Positions 40,317 to 46,565 of a stretch of 46,565 nt of DNA are shown here, one piece after another. The stretch covers positions 1 to 46,565 of the forward strand of contig JAKSLJ010000029.1 in assembly GCA_024401275.1 (NCBI GenBank), read 5' to 3'. A program made the position numbers and the translations under genes. Position 1 is the first letter of the stretch. Every line of letters begins with the position of its first letter. The stretch comes from Bacteroidaceae bacterium (lineage in GTDB: Bacteria > Bacteroidota > Bacteroidia > Bacteroidales > Bacteroidaceae). The notes under the pieces are model-generated. The model made no database searches. It worked only from the letters and a program-made list of their open reading frames with translations, and was not told where the DNA came from.

Positions 40317-40406
40317 TGTAGGGCGAAGATAATGTAGGGCGAAGATTTCTGAGCCGTTTGCGTGGGTATAAAACCCGAATCGCGGCTCGGAAATCCTCGC
40401 CCTACA
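40317..40406. repeat. TGTAGGGCG foldback element with an extra half copy
   Basis: A long inverted repeat, 40333-40406: arms of about 24 bp (TGTAGGGCGAAGATTTC against GAAATCCTCGCCCTACA, few mismatches) enclosing an inner GGGT/ACCC. A further TGTAGGGCGAAGAT lies at 40317-40330, right after aspS. Other copies are at 15866 and 41163. It may also serve as the aspS terminator. The rest of 40407-40593 shows no gene. Confidence 0.85.
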
Positions 40407-40593
40407 ATATTAAGTATGTGTGCAAAATTATTTATACAATCCTTGCATCGCCTACTGCGCATCTTCAGCATCTAAAAACACTCGAGTAGGAGTCACTACA
40501 CTCATTTATTTTAGGCACTGAATATGCATCACTAATCAACACAATCATTATAAAAATAATTTTGAACACCTACTTATCATTACTTTTTCTGTA

Positions 40594-41097
40594 TTACTGG
40601 CGATTGAGAACGATTGATTCGCCGTCAGCAGTGAGAGTGAGCTTGTCGCCTTCGAGAGTGTAAGTGAGCTTCTGTGTCTCCTTTGGCTTGTTGGTGAACT
40701 CCTTAGCAAATTCAGCCTTCATCTGATCTTCAGTCATTTCTGTTTTTTCTGCCATCTTCTTCATGAATTCTGGGAGATTGACCTTTGTAGCCTTTACATC
40801 AGTAGGAGTGACTGTGATCTCAGTGTCAGTCTTGGTGTAAGAGCATGTTGCCTCGATAGTCATGTCGAACGCCATTTCGCCTTCAAGGCTCATGTCGAGA
40901 GTGATGACAGCCTTGTCTGCCGTAATGTCAACGACAGCGCTTGTCTTGCCCTGTTCCTTGTCATTGCCCATGAGTTTCTCGAGGATAGCATCGTCAACCT
41001 TCCACTTTCCTTCAATAGAATCACCTCCGCAACTTGTCATTGCACACATTGCCATCACTGCCATGAGTGAGAGCACGAAACTTTTTACGCTTTTCAT
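40594..41097 (-). CDS. Small lipoprotein, lipocalin-like
   Basis: A 167-residue lipoprotein. The signal peptide ends in lipobox MTSC, so Cys23 is lipidated, followed by GGDSIEGKWKVDDAIL. The pattern 'I-G-K-W' near the start with later repeated beta strands (VDITADKAVITLDM, ATCSYTKTDTEITVTP, LTYTLEGDKLTLTADG) resembles lipocalin-like DUF proteins of Bacteroidota. No ligand can be inferred. A single gene with its own -7 box. Confidence 0.8.
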   Translation of the reverse strand: MKSVKSFVLSLMAVMAMCAMTSCGGDSIEGKWKVDDAILEKLMGNDKEQGKTSAVVDITADKAVITLDMSLEGEMAFDMTIEATCSYTKTDTEITVTPTDVKATKVNLPEFMKKMAEKTEMTEDQMKAEFAKEFTNKPKETQKLTYTLEGDKLTLTADGESIVLNRQ

Positions 41098-41151
41098 ACT
41101 GTTTTTGATTTTTTGGGGTTAGTAAATATGGTAATTATTAGATTGAGTGAA

Positions 41152-41176
41152 CAAAGATAATATGTAGGGCGAAGAT
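41152..41176 (-). promoter_or_regulatory. -7 element of the lipoprotein gene, next to a TGTAGGGCG repeat
   Basis: TATCTTTG (41159-41152, minus strand), about 55 nt before the ATG. A TGTAGGGCGAAGAT word (41163-41176) sits where the spacer to the -33 box would be. Confidence 0.5.
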
Positions 41177-41186
41177 AATGTGGGAT

Positions 41187-42503
41187 TTAGAAAGCCTCGC
41201 CAAAGTTGAATATAATGCTTGAAGCGTGGCGACCGAAACCGAAGTCAACGCGTATGTTCGTGTTCTTCTTCATTTCAAAACGCAGTCCGGCACCGTAGTT
41301 GGGCAGAATCTGGCGATTGTTGAAACTCTCGAAAGTCTTGAAGAAAGTTCCAGCTCCTGCCCACGCTACGCAGCCGAAGCGCTTGTAGATATGCTGTCGG
41401 ATTTCTGCTTGTGCGCAAATCTGGTTGTTGTCCATGTAACTTCCGGAATAATAGCCTCGCATTCTGCGGTCGTCGTAGCAAATCTGTTCGCGCAGCTGCC
41501 ATGGCAGTACGCCGTCAGTGATGTTTGTTTCGGCAAAGAAATCCCATGCCAGTATGGCGTCTTTCCAGATAGGATGGTATGCGTTGAACTGCATTGTTGC
41601 GTAGCCGACGTCGAAATTGTTCTGTCCGAGTTTGTTCGGATAGTAGATGTGGCGGAACATGAACAGCAAACCTTTCTTCGGATTCAGGATGAAGTCGCGA
41701 GTGTCATAGACAAGGCTGAAACCAAAGCCAGAAAAGAAGCCCTTTGTTGACTGTCCCTGCAAATATTCCTTTTTGTCAAGTTCTATTGCGCCGTATTTTA
41801 TTCGCACGGCAGCTCCCCAGAACCAGTTGCCGGCAAATCGCTGCTCGTAGTCGGCACTGACATTGACGCGATTGAATCGCACTTTCGTTGCCGGATTGTC
41901 AGCGCAGCTGTTGAAGTCTATACCCCAGAAATCACGGCTTTGGCTTAGGAACTCAAGAACATAGTTCATTCTTTTGCTTCGTGTCCAGTTGATGTGTCCC
42001 TGAACGCCGAGGGTGTAAGTTCCGTTGATTGAACCTCCGCCCATGAGGGTGAGGTCTGACGGCTGCATGATGGAGTCCTTGCGGTCAAGGCGATAGAGTG
42101 CGCTGAGCTGTCCGCCTACGCCGAAACTTGATTCTTGTGAGTAGTATGGTGCGAAGGCAAACGAAATGTCGGCTTTCTTCTCGAACGTCTTGTCTTCGTT
42201 GCCGTTGATGAGGCTTTCCCACCACTCTTTCAGTGCATTTGTGCTACCTTTTTGCGTGGTCAGTGTGTCGGCGATGATCTTTGAACTGTCAACGGTCAAT
42301 TCCAAGTCCGAATCATATTCGTTGGCTAAGTCATTGCTATACTTATTGTCTAAGTTATAGTCATACTTATTGTCTAAGTTATAGTCATACTTATTGTCTA
42401 AGTTATAGTCATACTTATTGTCTAAGTCATGGTCATATTCATTGGCTAAGCAAAAGGGTGTGGCGCTCAGTATCAGTACGATTATGGAGATGAATCTTTT
42501 CAT
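41187..42503 (-). CDS. BamA/TamA-like outer-membrane beta-barrel protein with octapeptide repeats
   Basis: A 438-residue protein. The signal peptide is residues 1-20 (ISIIVLILSATPFCLA). Immediately after it are six octapeptides of the form N(K/E)YDYNLD, encoded by 24-bp DNA repeats. From about residue 100 on there are alternating strands with the Omp85 barrel phrases GFGFSLVYDTRDFILNPKKGLLFMF and a C-terminal strand FGFGRHASSIIFNFGEAF ending in Phe. No POTRA domain is recognised, so it resembles short 'surface antigen' barrels rather than BamA itself. Confidence 0.82.
   Translation of the reverse strand: MKRFISIIVLILSATPFCLANEYDHDLDNKYDYNLDNKYDYNLDNKYDYNLDNKYSNDLANEYDSDLELTVDSSKIIADTLTTQKGSTNALKEWWESLINGNEDKTFEKKADISFAFAPYYSQESSFGVGGQLSALYRLDRKDSIMQPSDLTLMGGGSINGTYTLGVQGHINWTRSKRMNYVLEFLSQSRDFWGIDFNSCADNPATKVRFNRVNVSADYEQRFAGNWFWGAAVRIKYGAIELDKKEYLQGQSTKGFFSGFGFSLVYDTRDFILNPKKGLLFMFRHIYYPNKLGQNNFDVGYATMQFNAYHPIWKDAILAWDFFAETNITDGVLPWQLREQICYDDRRMRGYYSGSYMDNNQICAQAEIRQHIYKRFGCVAWAGAGTFFKTFESFNNRQILPNYGAGLRFEMKKNTNIRVDFGFGRHASSIIFNFGEAF
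42307..42450. repeat. 24-bp in-frame tandem repeat within the barrel gene
   Basis: Six units of 24 bp ending CTAAG; three consecutive ones (42355-42426) are identical. Each unit codes for eight residues (NKYDYNLD type), so a change in copy number would keep the frame. Confidence 0.93.
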
Positions 42504-42522
42504 TTGCTCATTTTATTTTCTG

Positions 42523-42553
42523 CAAAAGTACGAAGAAATTTTATATATAGCAA
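42523..42553 (-). promoter_or_regulatory. Promoter of the barrel gene
   Basis: On the minus strand, TTG (42553-42551), 20 nt, TACTTTTG (42530-42523); the ATG is about 20 nt beyond the -7 box. Confidence 0.8.
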
Positions 42554-42576
42554 GAAACTCCCCAAAAAATATGAAA

Positions 42577-42615
42577 AATAAACCCGAGACAAGGCTCAAT
42601 GCCAAATCTCGGGTT
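42577..42615 (-). terminator. Terminator of the beta-eliminating lyase gene
   Basis: A 9-bp stem AACCCGAGA/TCTCGGGTT with a 17-nt loop, followed on the minus strand by TATTTTTC. About 65 nt after the stop. Confidence 0.85.
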
Positions 42616-42681
42616 AGTTTTATGCGGGGATTGAAGCCCACCTTTATTGATATTAACGCTTTGCTTAGCGTATTGTCAGCA

Positions 42682-44130
42682 TTAGAGGCTGTCGCCGAAG
42701 TCCTTGCGGAACTTCTCAGCAAGCTCTTCCTGCCAGTAGCCGATTTCCTTCATGCGGCCGAAGAAGAAGCGGAGTACTGCTGGCTCTTCTGTCCACTCAA
42801 GACCACCGATGAGGTTGCGGTTGTCCCAAAGCCATTTAACACGGTCAGCAACATACTTGAGCTGTGAGAGTGTGTAAACACGACGAGGAACAGCAAGACG
42901 CTGGAGCTCGAGTTCTGCGTAACGCTCTGTGCCATCTGGTTCGCGCTGCTCAGAAACTGTACCACGCTCCATACCACGGATACCACCGGCGATGAAGAGA
43001 GCTGCACCTACAGCAGCAGCTGGATACTGGTTGTGAGGCATTTCTGGAACGAAAGCACCTGCGTTGAGGTGGCATCCGAGACCGCCAGGAGGAAGGATTA
43101 CTGGCACGCCGTAAGCATCGAGTTCCTTAGCGAGGTAGTTGATGAACTCAGGACCGTGAGAGATGTAGTCCATATCAAGTGACTCGTAGAGACCTACTGC
43201 CATAGACTCCATTGTGCGAACGTCGATACCGCCGTAAGTGAGGAAGCCTTCGTAGAGAGGAATGAACTCCATGAGCTGCTTGTACCACTTCTCGTCCTTA
43301 GAGCAGATGATACCACCCTTAGAGAATGAAAGCTTGCGAGCAGAGAAGTAGATGAGGTCGAAGTGATCAGCGAGGAGCTTGTAGATTTCGCCTACTTCCA
43401 TGTACTTGCAGCGAGCCTCGCGAGTCTTCATGAAGTAGATGTTGTCCTGGAGGAGAGAAGCATCGAGCACAGAGAGAACGCCCTTGTCGTGGCAGATGTC
43501 AGTAACAGCGAGCATGTTCTCGAGAGATACAGGCTGACCACCGATGAGGTTTGTACCAGCTTCAACGCGAACGTAAGCCACGTTGTCCTTGCCGATTTCG
43601 TCGATGCGAGTCTTAAGGAGATTGAGATCATAGTCGCCCTTGAAAGGATCGTTGCTCTGAGGGATAAGTCCCTTAGGCTGAACGAGTTCCTCTACTGTAG
43701 CACCACAGCGAGTAGCGTGAGCCTTAGTAGTAGTGAAGTGGAAGTTCATGATAGCCACCTTGCCAGGAGCACAGAAAGCCTCAGCGAGGATGTTCTCAGC
43801 GGCACGACCCTGGTGAACAGGAAGAACGTAGTTGCATCCGAAAACGTCCTTGATAGCCTTCTGTACGCGAAGGAATGTAGCAGAACCTGCGTAAGAGTCG
43901 TCAGCCTGGAAAGAAGCTGCGAACTGATTGTCAGACATACAGTTTACGCCAGAGTCAGTAAGCATATCGAGATAAACGTCCTTGTTCTGAAGAAGGAATG
44001 TGTTGTTACCTGCTTCCTGGATCTTCTTGAGACGTTCTTCTACAGGAAGAAGCGAAAGCTTCTGGATCATGCGCACTTTGTGCATTTCGAGTGGAACCTG
44101 GTTCTCACTCTGATAGAATTTTACTGCCAT
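42682..44130 (-). CDS. Tryptophanase / tyrosine phenol-lyase family beta-eliminating lyase (divergent)
   Basis: A 482-residue PLP enzyme of the beta-eliminating lyase family. The family's features are LTDSGVNCMSDNQF, DDSYAGSATF, LPVHQGRAAENIL, EAGTNLIGGQPVS, EGFLTYGGIDVRTMESMAVGLYE and LEWTEEPAVLRFF. The cofactor lysine is probably Lys266 in YFSARKLSFSKGG. Family enzymes cleave tryptophan to indole or tyrosine to phenol, with pyruvate and ammonia. This one differs: the usual S-(A/G)-K-K-D reads SARKL, and DA(T/S)R reads DASL. Arg389 in GMERG looks tyrosine-lyase-like. It would usually be labelled tnaA, but the substrate is open. The leader is about 185 nt. Confidence 0.82.
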   Translation of the reverse strand: MAVKFYQSENQVPLEMHKVRMIQKLSLLPVEERLKKIQEAGNNTFLLQNKDVYLDMLTDSGVNCMSDNQFAASFQADDSYAGSATFLRVQKAIKDVFGCNYVLPVHQGRAAENILAEAFCAPGKVAIMNFHFTTTKAHATRCGATVEELVQPKGLIPQSNDPFKGDYDLNLLKTRIDEIGKDNVAYVRVEAGTNLIGGQPVSLENMLAVTDICHDKGVLSVLDASLLQDNIYFMKTREARCKYMEVGEIYKLLADHFDLIYFSARKLSFSKGGIICSKDEKWYKQLMEFIPLYEGFLTYGGIDVRTMESMAVGLYESLDMDYISHGPEFINYLAKELDAYGVPVILPPGGLGCHLNAGAFVPEMPHNQYPAAAVGAALFIAGGIRGMERGTVSEQREPDGTERYAELELQRLAVPRRVYTLSQLKYVADRVKWLWDNRNLIGGLEWTEEPAVLRFFFGRMKEIGYWQEELAEKFRKDFGDSL

Positions 44131-44143
44131 AGTTTTATTTAAG

Positions 44144-44240
44144 GTTTTTAGTTTTTAGTTTTTGGTTTTTAGTTTTTGGTTTTTGGTATTTGGTATTTAG
44201 TTTTTGGTATTTAGTTTTTAGTTTTTGGTTTTTGGTTTTT
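44144..44240 (-). repeat. Heptad-repeat leader of the lyase gene
   Basis: Fourteen consecutive 7-bp words on the plus strand of the GTTTTTA / GTTTTTG / GTATTTG type, ending about 14 bp from the ATG. The minus-strand mRNA would therefore be A-rich and unstructured here, which could favour ribosome binding. No leader peptide with Trp codons is found. Confidence 0.9.
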
Positions 44241-44319
44241 AGTATCTTGTTTGTTTAGCTTGTTTGTATCTTTTTGTTTAGCTTGTTTGCAATATAGTGT
44301 TTGTTTTTCAAAGCGCTTG

Positions 44320-44327
44320 CAAAGTTA
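44320..44327 (-). promoter_or_regulatory. -7 element of the lyase gene
   Basis: TAACTTTG on the minus strand, with CTTT 19 nt upstream as a poor -33 box. It implies a leader of about 185 nt. The rest of 44246-44443 shows no gene. Confidence 0.65.
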
Positions 44328-44443
44328 AAGATTTTATTTGAAATAGAAAGAGAAAAGTGGAAAAATGTTCCGATTTTTTTGCATTTTTTATGAAATGAGT
44401 AATATTTTCGTAGTGTTCATACCTACTTATGCCCTAAATCAGA

Positions 44444-44481
44444 AAAGCCCCGCTTCTCGTTATTATGAGAAACGGAGCTTT
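44444..44481. terminator. Terminator after the large secreted protein gene
   Basis: AAAGC-CCG-TTCTC paired with GAGAA-CGG-GCTTT (single mismatches) around an 8-nt loop, about 60 nt beyond the stop of the 44542 gene on the minus strand, followed by TTTTC. Confidence 0.75.
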
Positions 44482-44541
44482 CGCTTATTTGTTCAACCTC
44501 GCCATGGTCAGGCTGGTTGATGAGATTCATTCATGTCGCGT

Positions 44542-46565
44542 TTACTTTACAACCTTACGAATTGTGCCGTCAGCCTTGCGGATGATGGTGATGCCAGACT
44601 TCGTTGAGCTGATGCGGCGACCGGAGATGTCGTAGTAAGCAGCTGGAGCCTGAACTTCAGGAGTGCTGCTGATGCCAGTAGTCTCTTCGTCGGTAGCGAT
44701 AAGGTAAGACGACTTAGGCGCTGCGCTGCTGCCTTTCTTTGCAAGGAAGAATGCGCGGAATGGCTTGAGAGTAATCTTCTTCGTAGCATGAACGAACTTG
44801 TCTGCCTGAACGCCGTAAACTTCGTAATCCTTGAGAACAGGGTCTGTTGCCACGTCATCAATGACTTTTGAAGAGAAGCTCTGAGCAGTAAACCAACCGT
44901 CAACGCCAGCGAGAGGCTGGATATTGAAACCTTCTGCGGTCTGTGCGATGTTGTTTCCCTTAAGAACTGTCTCGCCTAAATCCTGATTGCGGTAAAGGAT
45001 AACGTTGCCAGCAGCGATTGTTCCGCTTTCAACCTTTGTGAACACCATCTTTTCCGCGTCAACAGCAGTGAGCTGATAGATTTCAGGAGAACCTGCAGCT
45101 GCTACGTTAAGTTCGAATGGAAGAGCAATTGTTGCCCATTCTGTAGTGAGCTCGCGAGTGTAAGTGGCGCCGCCAACTGTGTTGAATGCGAATGGAGCGC
45201 GGAAGTCAAAACCGTCGTACAGATTAGTGCGATATGCGCTATAGCCACCAGAGTTCTTCACGAGGTTGCGAGTGGTCTCATTCCATGTGAATCCTACCTG
45301 ATTGTCTTCTTTATAGATAATCAAGCAGTTAGGGTTGGCTGTTGACAAGCTCCAAGGATTGATGTTTGTAAGTCCAGTAGCGTCAATCACGGTAGCATAG
45401 ACATCATTAAGAGCTGCCTGCGCTGCATCTGTAATGTGACCGGCACCAGTGATGTAGTAGTCTGCAACCTCAGTCTCATCGCCACTGCCGCTGATAAGAG
45501 TGATGCTTGAAACATTGACAGTCTGTCCCCATCCAGCCTTGATAGAGTTGAGGTGGAAGTAAGGATAATCCGAAAGATCAACAACAGCTTCACCACTAGC
45601 AAGAGTAGGATTCAACTCAGGGCAAGCTCCTTCCGCAGGACGGTTAAAGAGAATACGCAGCGAACCGCCGGTTCCCTTGATAATCATCTTATTGTAAGCA
45701 GAAAGGTCGGCGTAGTCGTTCGCTGCAACATTGCCAAGAAGACCAGCACCGAAGACTTCAGCACCATTGGTAACTTCTGCGTTGAGGCGGATGTTTGTGC
45801 CCGTAATCTCCTTGCTTGTCTCTGAATTGTACATTTTCACGTCAGCAAGGTTTGTTGCCTTTGAACCGGCGCGAGCTGTAATCTCGCTCTTGTTCAGATC
45901 CATCTTCGAAAGGGTGAAATAATACTTGCCTTCACGATTTGCATCATCTGAGCTAACAACAGTGTTAAGACGAATTCTACCTATCTTATTGCCCTCCTTT
46001 ATATAGTCAGCCAATAGCGTTTGCAGATCAAATGTTTGCTTTTTGGCATTCGCCACATCTGTTATACGAGTACCTGCATCCTCTGTTCCTATTACGTATT
46101 CGCCAGTAATAATTGATTTTCCGTCCTTGTCAAGGATCTCAATATCAAGACGATAGCCAATGGTTGCTTCACCAAGTTCTATTGTGAGCTCGGCACACTT
46201 TGTGAGCTCGGTTCCCTTGAACTGGTCAAACACAAATGAAGACCAAGTTGGAGTATAGAACTCATAACGTCCGTTCTTGTAAGCAGCATTACCCACAGCA
46301 GATCCCGTAGGGAGCTCTGGCTCTGGTTCAACTACCTCGCCGTATGGCACGCGGTCGCCACAAGCAAAGTCATAGAACCAGTCGAAGCAATAGCCCGAAC
46401 AAGCCTGACGCGCATCTGGATAGCCGTCTGCCTTCATGGCATCCTCAAAGGCAGGCTTTACTGTACCATTACTGATATAAGCATCCATGTCCACGTATGT
46501 GGTTGTGCCTTGAAGGGTGAAACTGATGTTAGGGTGCTTGTCAACAAGGTGACGGAAACGGAGTC
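44542..46565 (-). CDS. C-terminal part of a large secreted multi-domain protein (5' end outside window)
   Basis: The frame is open through the right window edge; the GTG at 46494 and ATG at 46488 are internal, because the upstream codons (RFRHLVDKHPNISFTLQG) continue the same protein-like sequence. The visible 674 residues contain a short domain ending YCFDWFYDFACGD, a beta-sandwich (about 46270-45880) that resembles a carbohydrate-binding fold, further beta-rich modules with EWATIALPFEL, and a C-terminal tail YYDISGRRISSTKSGITIIR like that of type IX secretion cargo. A role in glycan binding or degradation is guessed from the architecture only. Confidence 0.7.
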   Translation of the reverse strand, partial: LRFRHLVDKHPNISFTLQGTTTYVDMDAYISNGTVKPAFEDAMKADGYPDARQACSGYCFDWFYDFACGDRVPYGEVVEPEPELPTGSAVGNAAYKNGRYEFYTPTWSSFVFDQFKGTELTKCAELTIELGEATIGYRLDIEILDKDGKSIITGEYVIGTEDAGTRITDVANAKKQTFDLQTLLADYIKEGNKIGRIRLNTVVSSDDANREGKYYFTLSKMDLNKSEITARAGSKATNLADVKMYNSETSKEITGTNIRLNAEVTNGAEVFGAGLLGNVAANDYADLSAYNKMIIKGTGGSLRILFNRPAEGACPELNPTLASGEAVVDLSDYPYFHLNSIKAGWGQTVNVSSITLISGSGDETEVADYYITGAGHITDAAQAALNDVYATVIDATGLTNINPWSLSTANPNCLIIYKEDNQVGFTWNETTRNLVKNSGGYSAYRTNLYDGFDFRAPFAFNTVGGATYTRELTTEWATIALPFELNVAAAGSPEIYQLTAVDAEKMVFTKVESGTIAAGNVILYRNQDLGETVLKGNNIAQTAEGFNIQPLAGVDGWFTAQSFSSKVIDDVATDPVLKDYEVYGVQADKFVHATKKITLKPFRAFFLAKKGSSAAPKSSYLIATDEETTGISSTPEVQAPAAYYDISGRRISSTKSGITIIRKADGTIRKVVK

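Noticed and set aside
43363-44142. A 259-codon frame antisense to the lyase gene
   Set aside because: Shadow frame; the opposite strand encodes a clear PLP enzyme.
44131-44327. A TnaC-like leader peptide or tryptophan-sensing attenuator before the lyase gene
   Set aside because: The leader mRNA has no ATG-started frame with Trp codons, only A-rich heptamers.

Overview
The window looks like a chromosomal segment from a Bacteroidota, most likely Prevotellaceae (Prevotella/Segatella-like). Supporting signs are many copies of the Bacteroidota promoter (TTTG, about 19-21 nt, then TAnnTTTG), paired exbD genes with exbB and a TonB start, an interpain-like C10 protease with a Prevotella-style C-terminal tail, a large type II-C Cas9, and a LptF/G-type permease. 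All functional calls rest on reading motifs; no database search was possible.

Layout. 1-2400: minus-strand TonB energy module (exbB, exbD, exbD, start of tonB). 2527-6773: tight minus-strand operon of LptF/G permease, ribBA and an aspartate-type aminotransferase. 6915-11756: a large AlbA/Schlafen-domain protein followed by a secreted esterase-like hydrolase, separated by an 18-bp tandem repeat. 12024-14830: ABC-F ATPase and a membrane/FISUMP-like protein on the plus strand. 14801-16018: threonine aldolase and tRNA-Cys on the minus strand. 16180-17321: a dispersed repeat, a probable structured ncRNA with its own perfect promoter and terminator, and a hypothetical gene. 17443-20908: two paralogous lipoproteins whose upstream regions are identical over 162 bp, flanking a 547-aa orphan lipoprotein.

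21042-28649: a complete type II-C CRISPR-Cas locus. It has a divergent tracrRNA, cas9, cas1 and cas2 (overlapping by 4 bp each), a terminator, and an array of 21 repeats (47 bp) with 20 spacers (29-30 bp). Each repeat contains a full Bacteroidota promoter on the minus strand (TTG, N19, TACCTTTG), so each spacer can be transcribed on its own. A 22-bp stretch of the repeat is identical to the promoter region of the tRNA-Cys gene 11 kb away. The degenerate repeat is at the transcription-upstream end.

28650-36625: accessory region with short palindromes, tandem repeats, a dispersed intergenic repeat of about 320 bp, and two secreted-protein genes (a PCMD-like protein and a C10 cysteine protease). 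Each is followed by a tiny gene for a peptide with the shared N-terminus MKKQYI-PL-ETIK-EA and an acidic tail. A 33-aa membrane peptide precedes the protease. A membrane-bound AraC-type regulator lies divergently. 36626-46565: ECF-type sigma factor, NudC-like Nudix hydrolase, DUF1573 protein, aspS, a lipoprotein, a BamA/TamA-like barrel with an octapeptide repeat, a divergent tryptophanase/tyrosine phenol-lyase family enzyme, and the C-terminal part of a large secreted protein.

A recurring theme is simple-sequence DNA with a 7-bp period directly before start codons, plus several dispersed intergenic repeat families ((CAAA)n cassette, TGTAGGGCG foldback, 300-bp mosaic).
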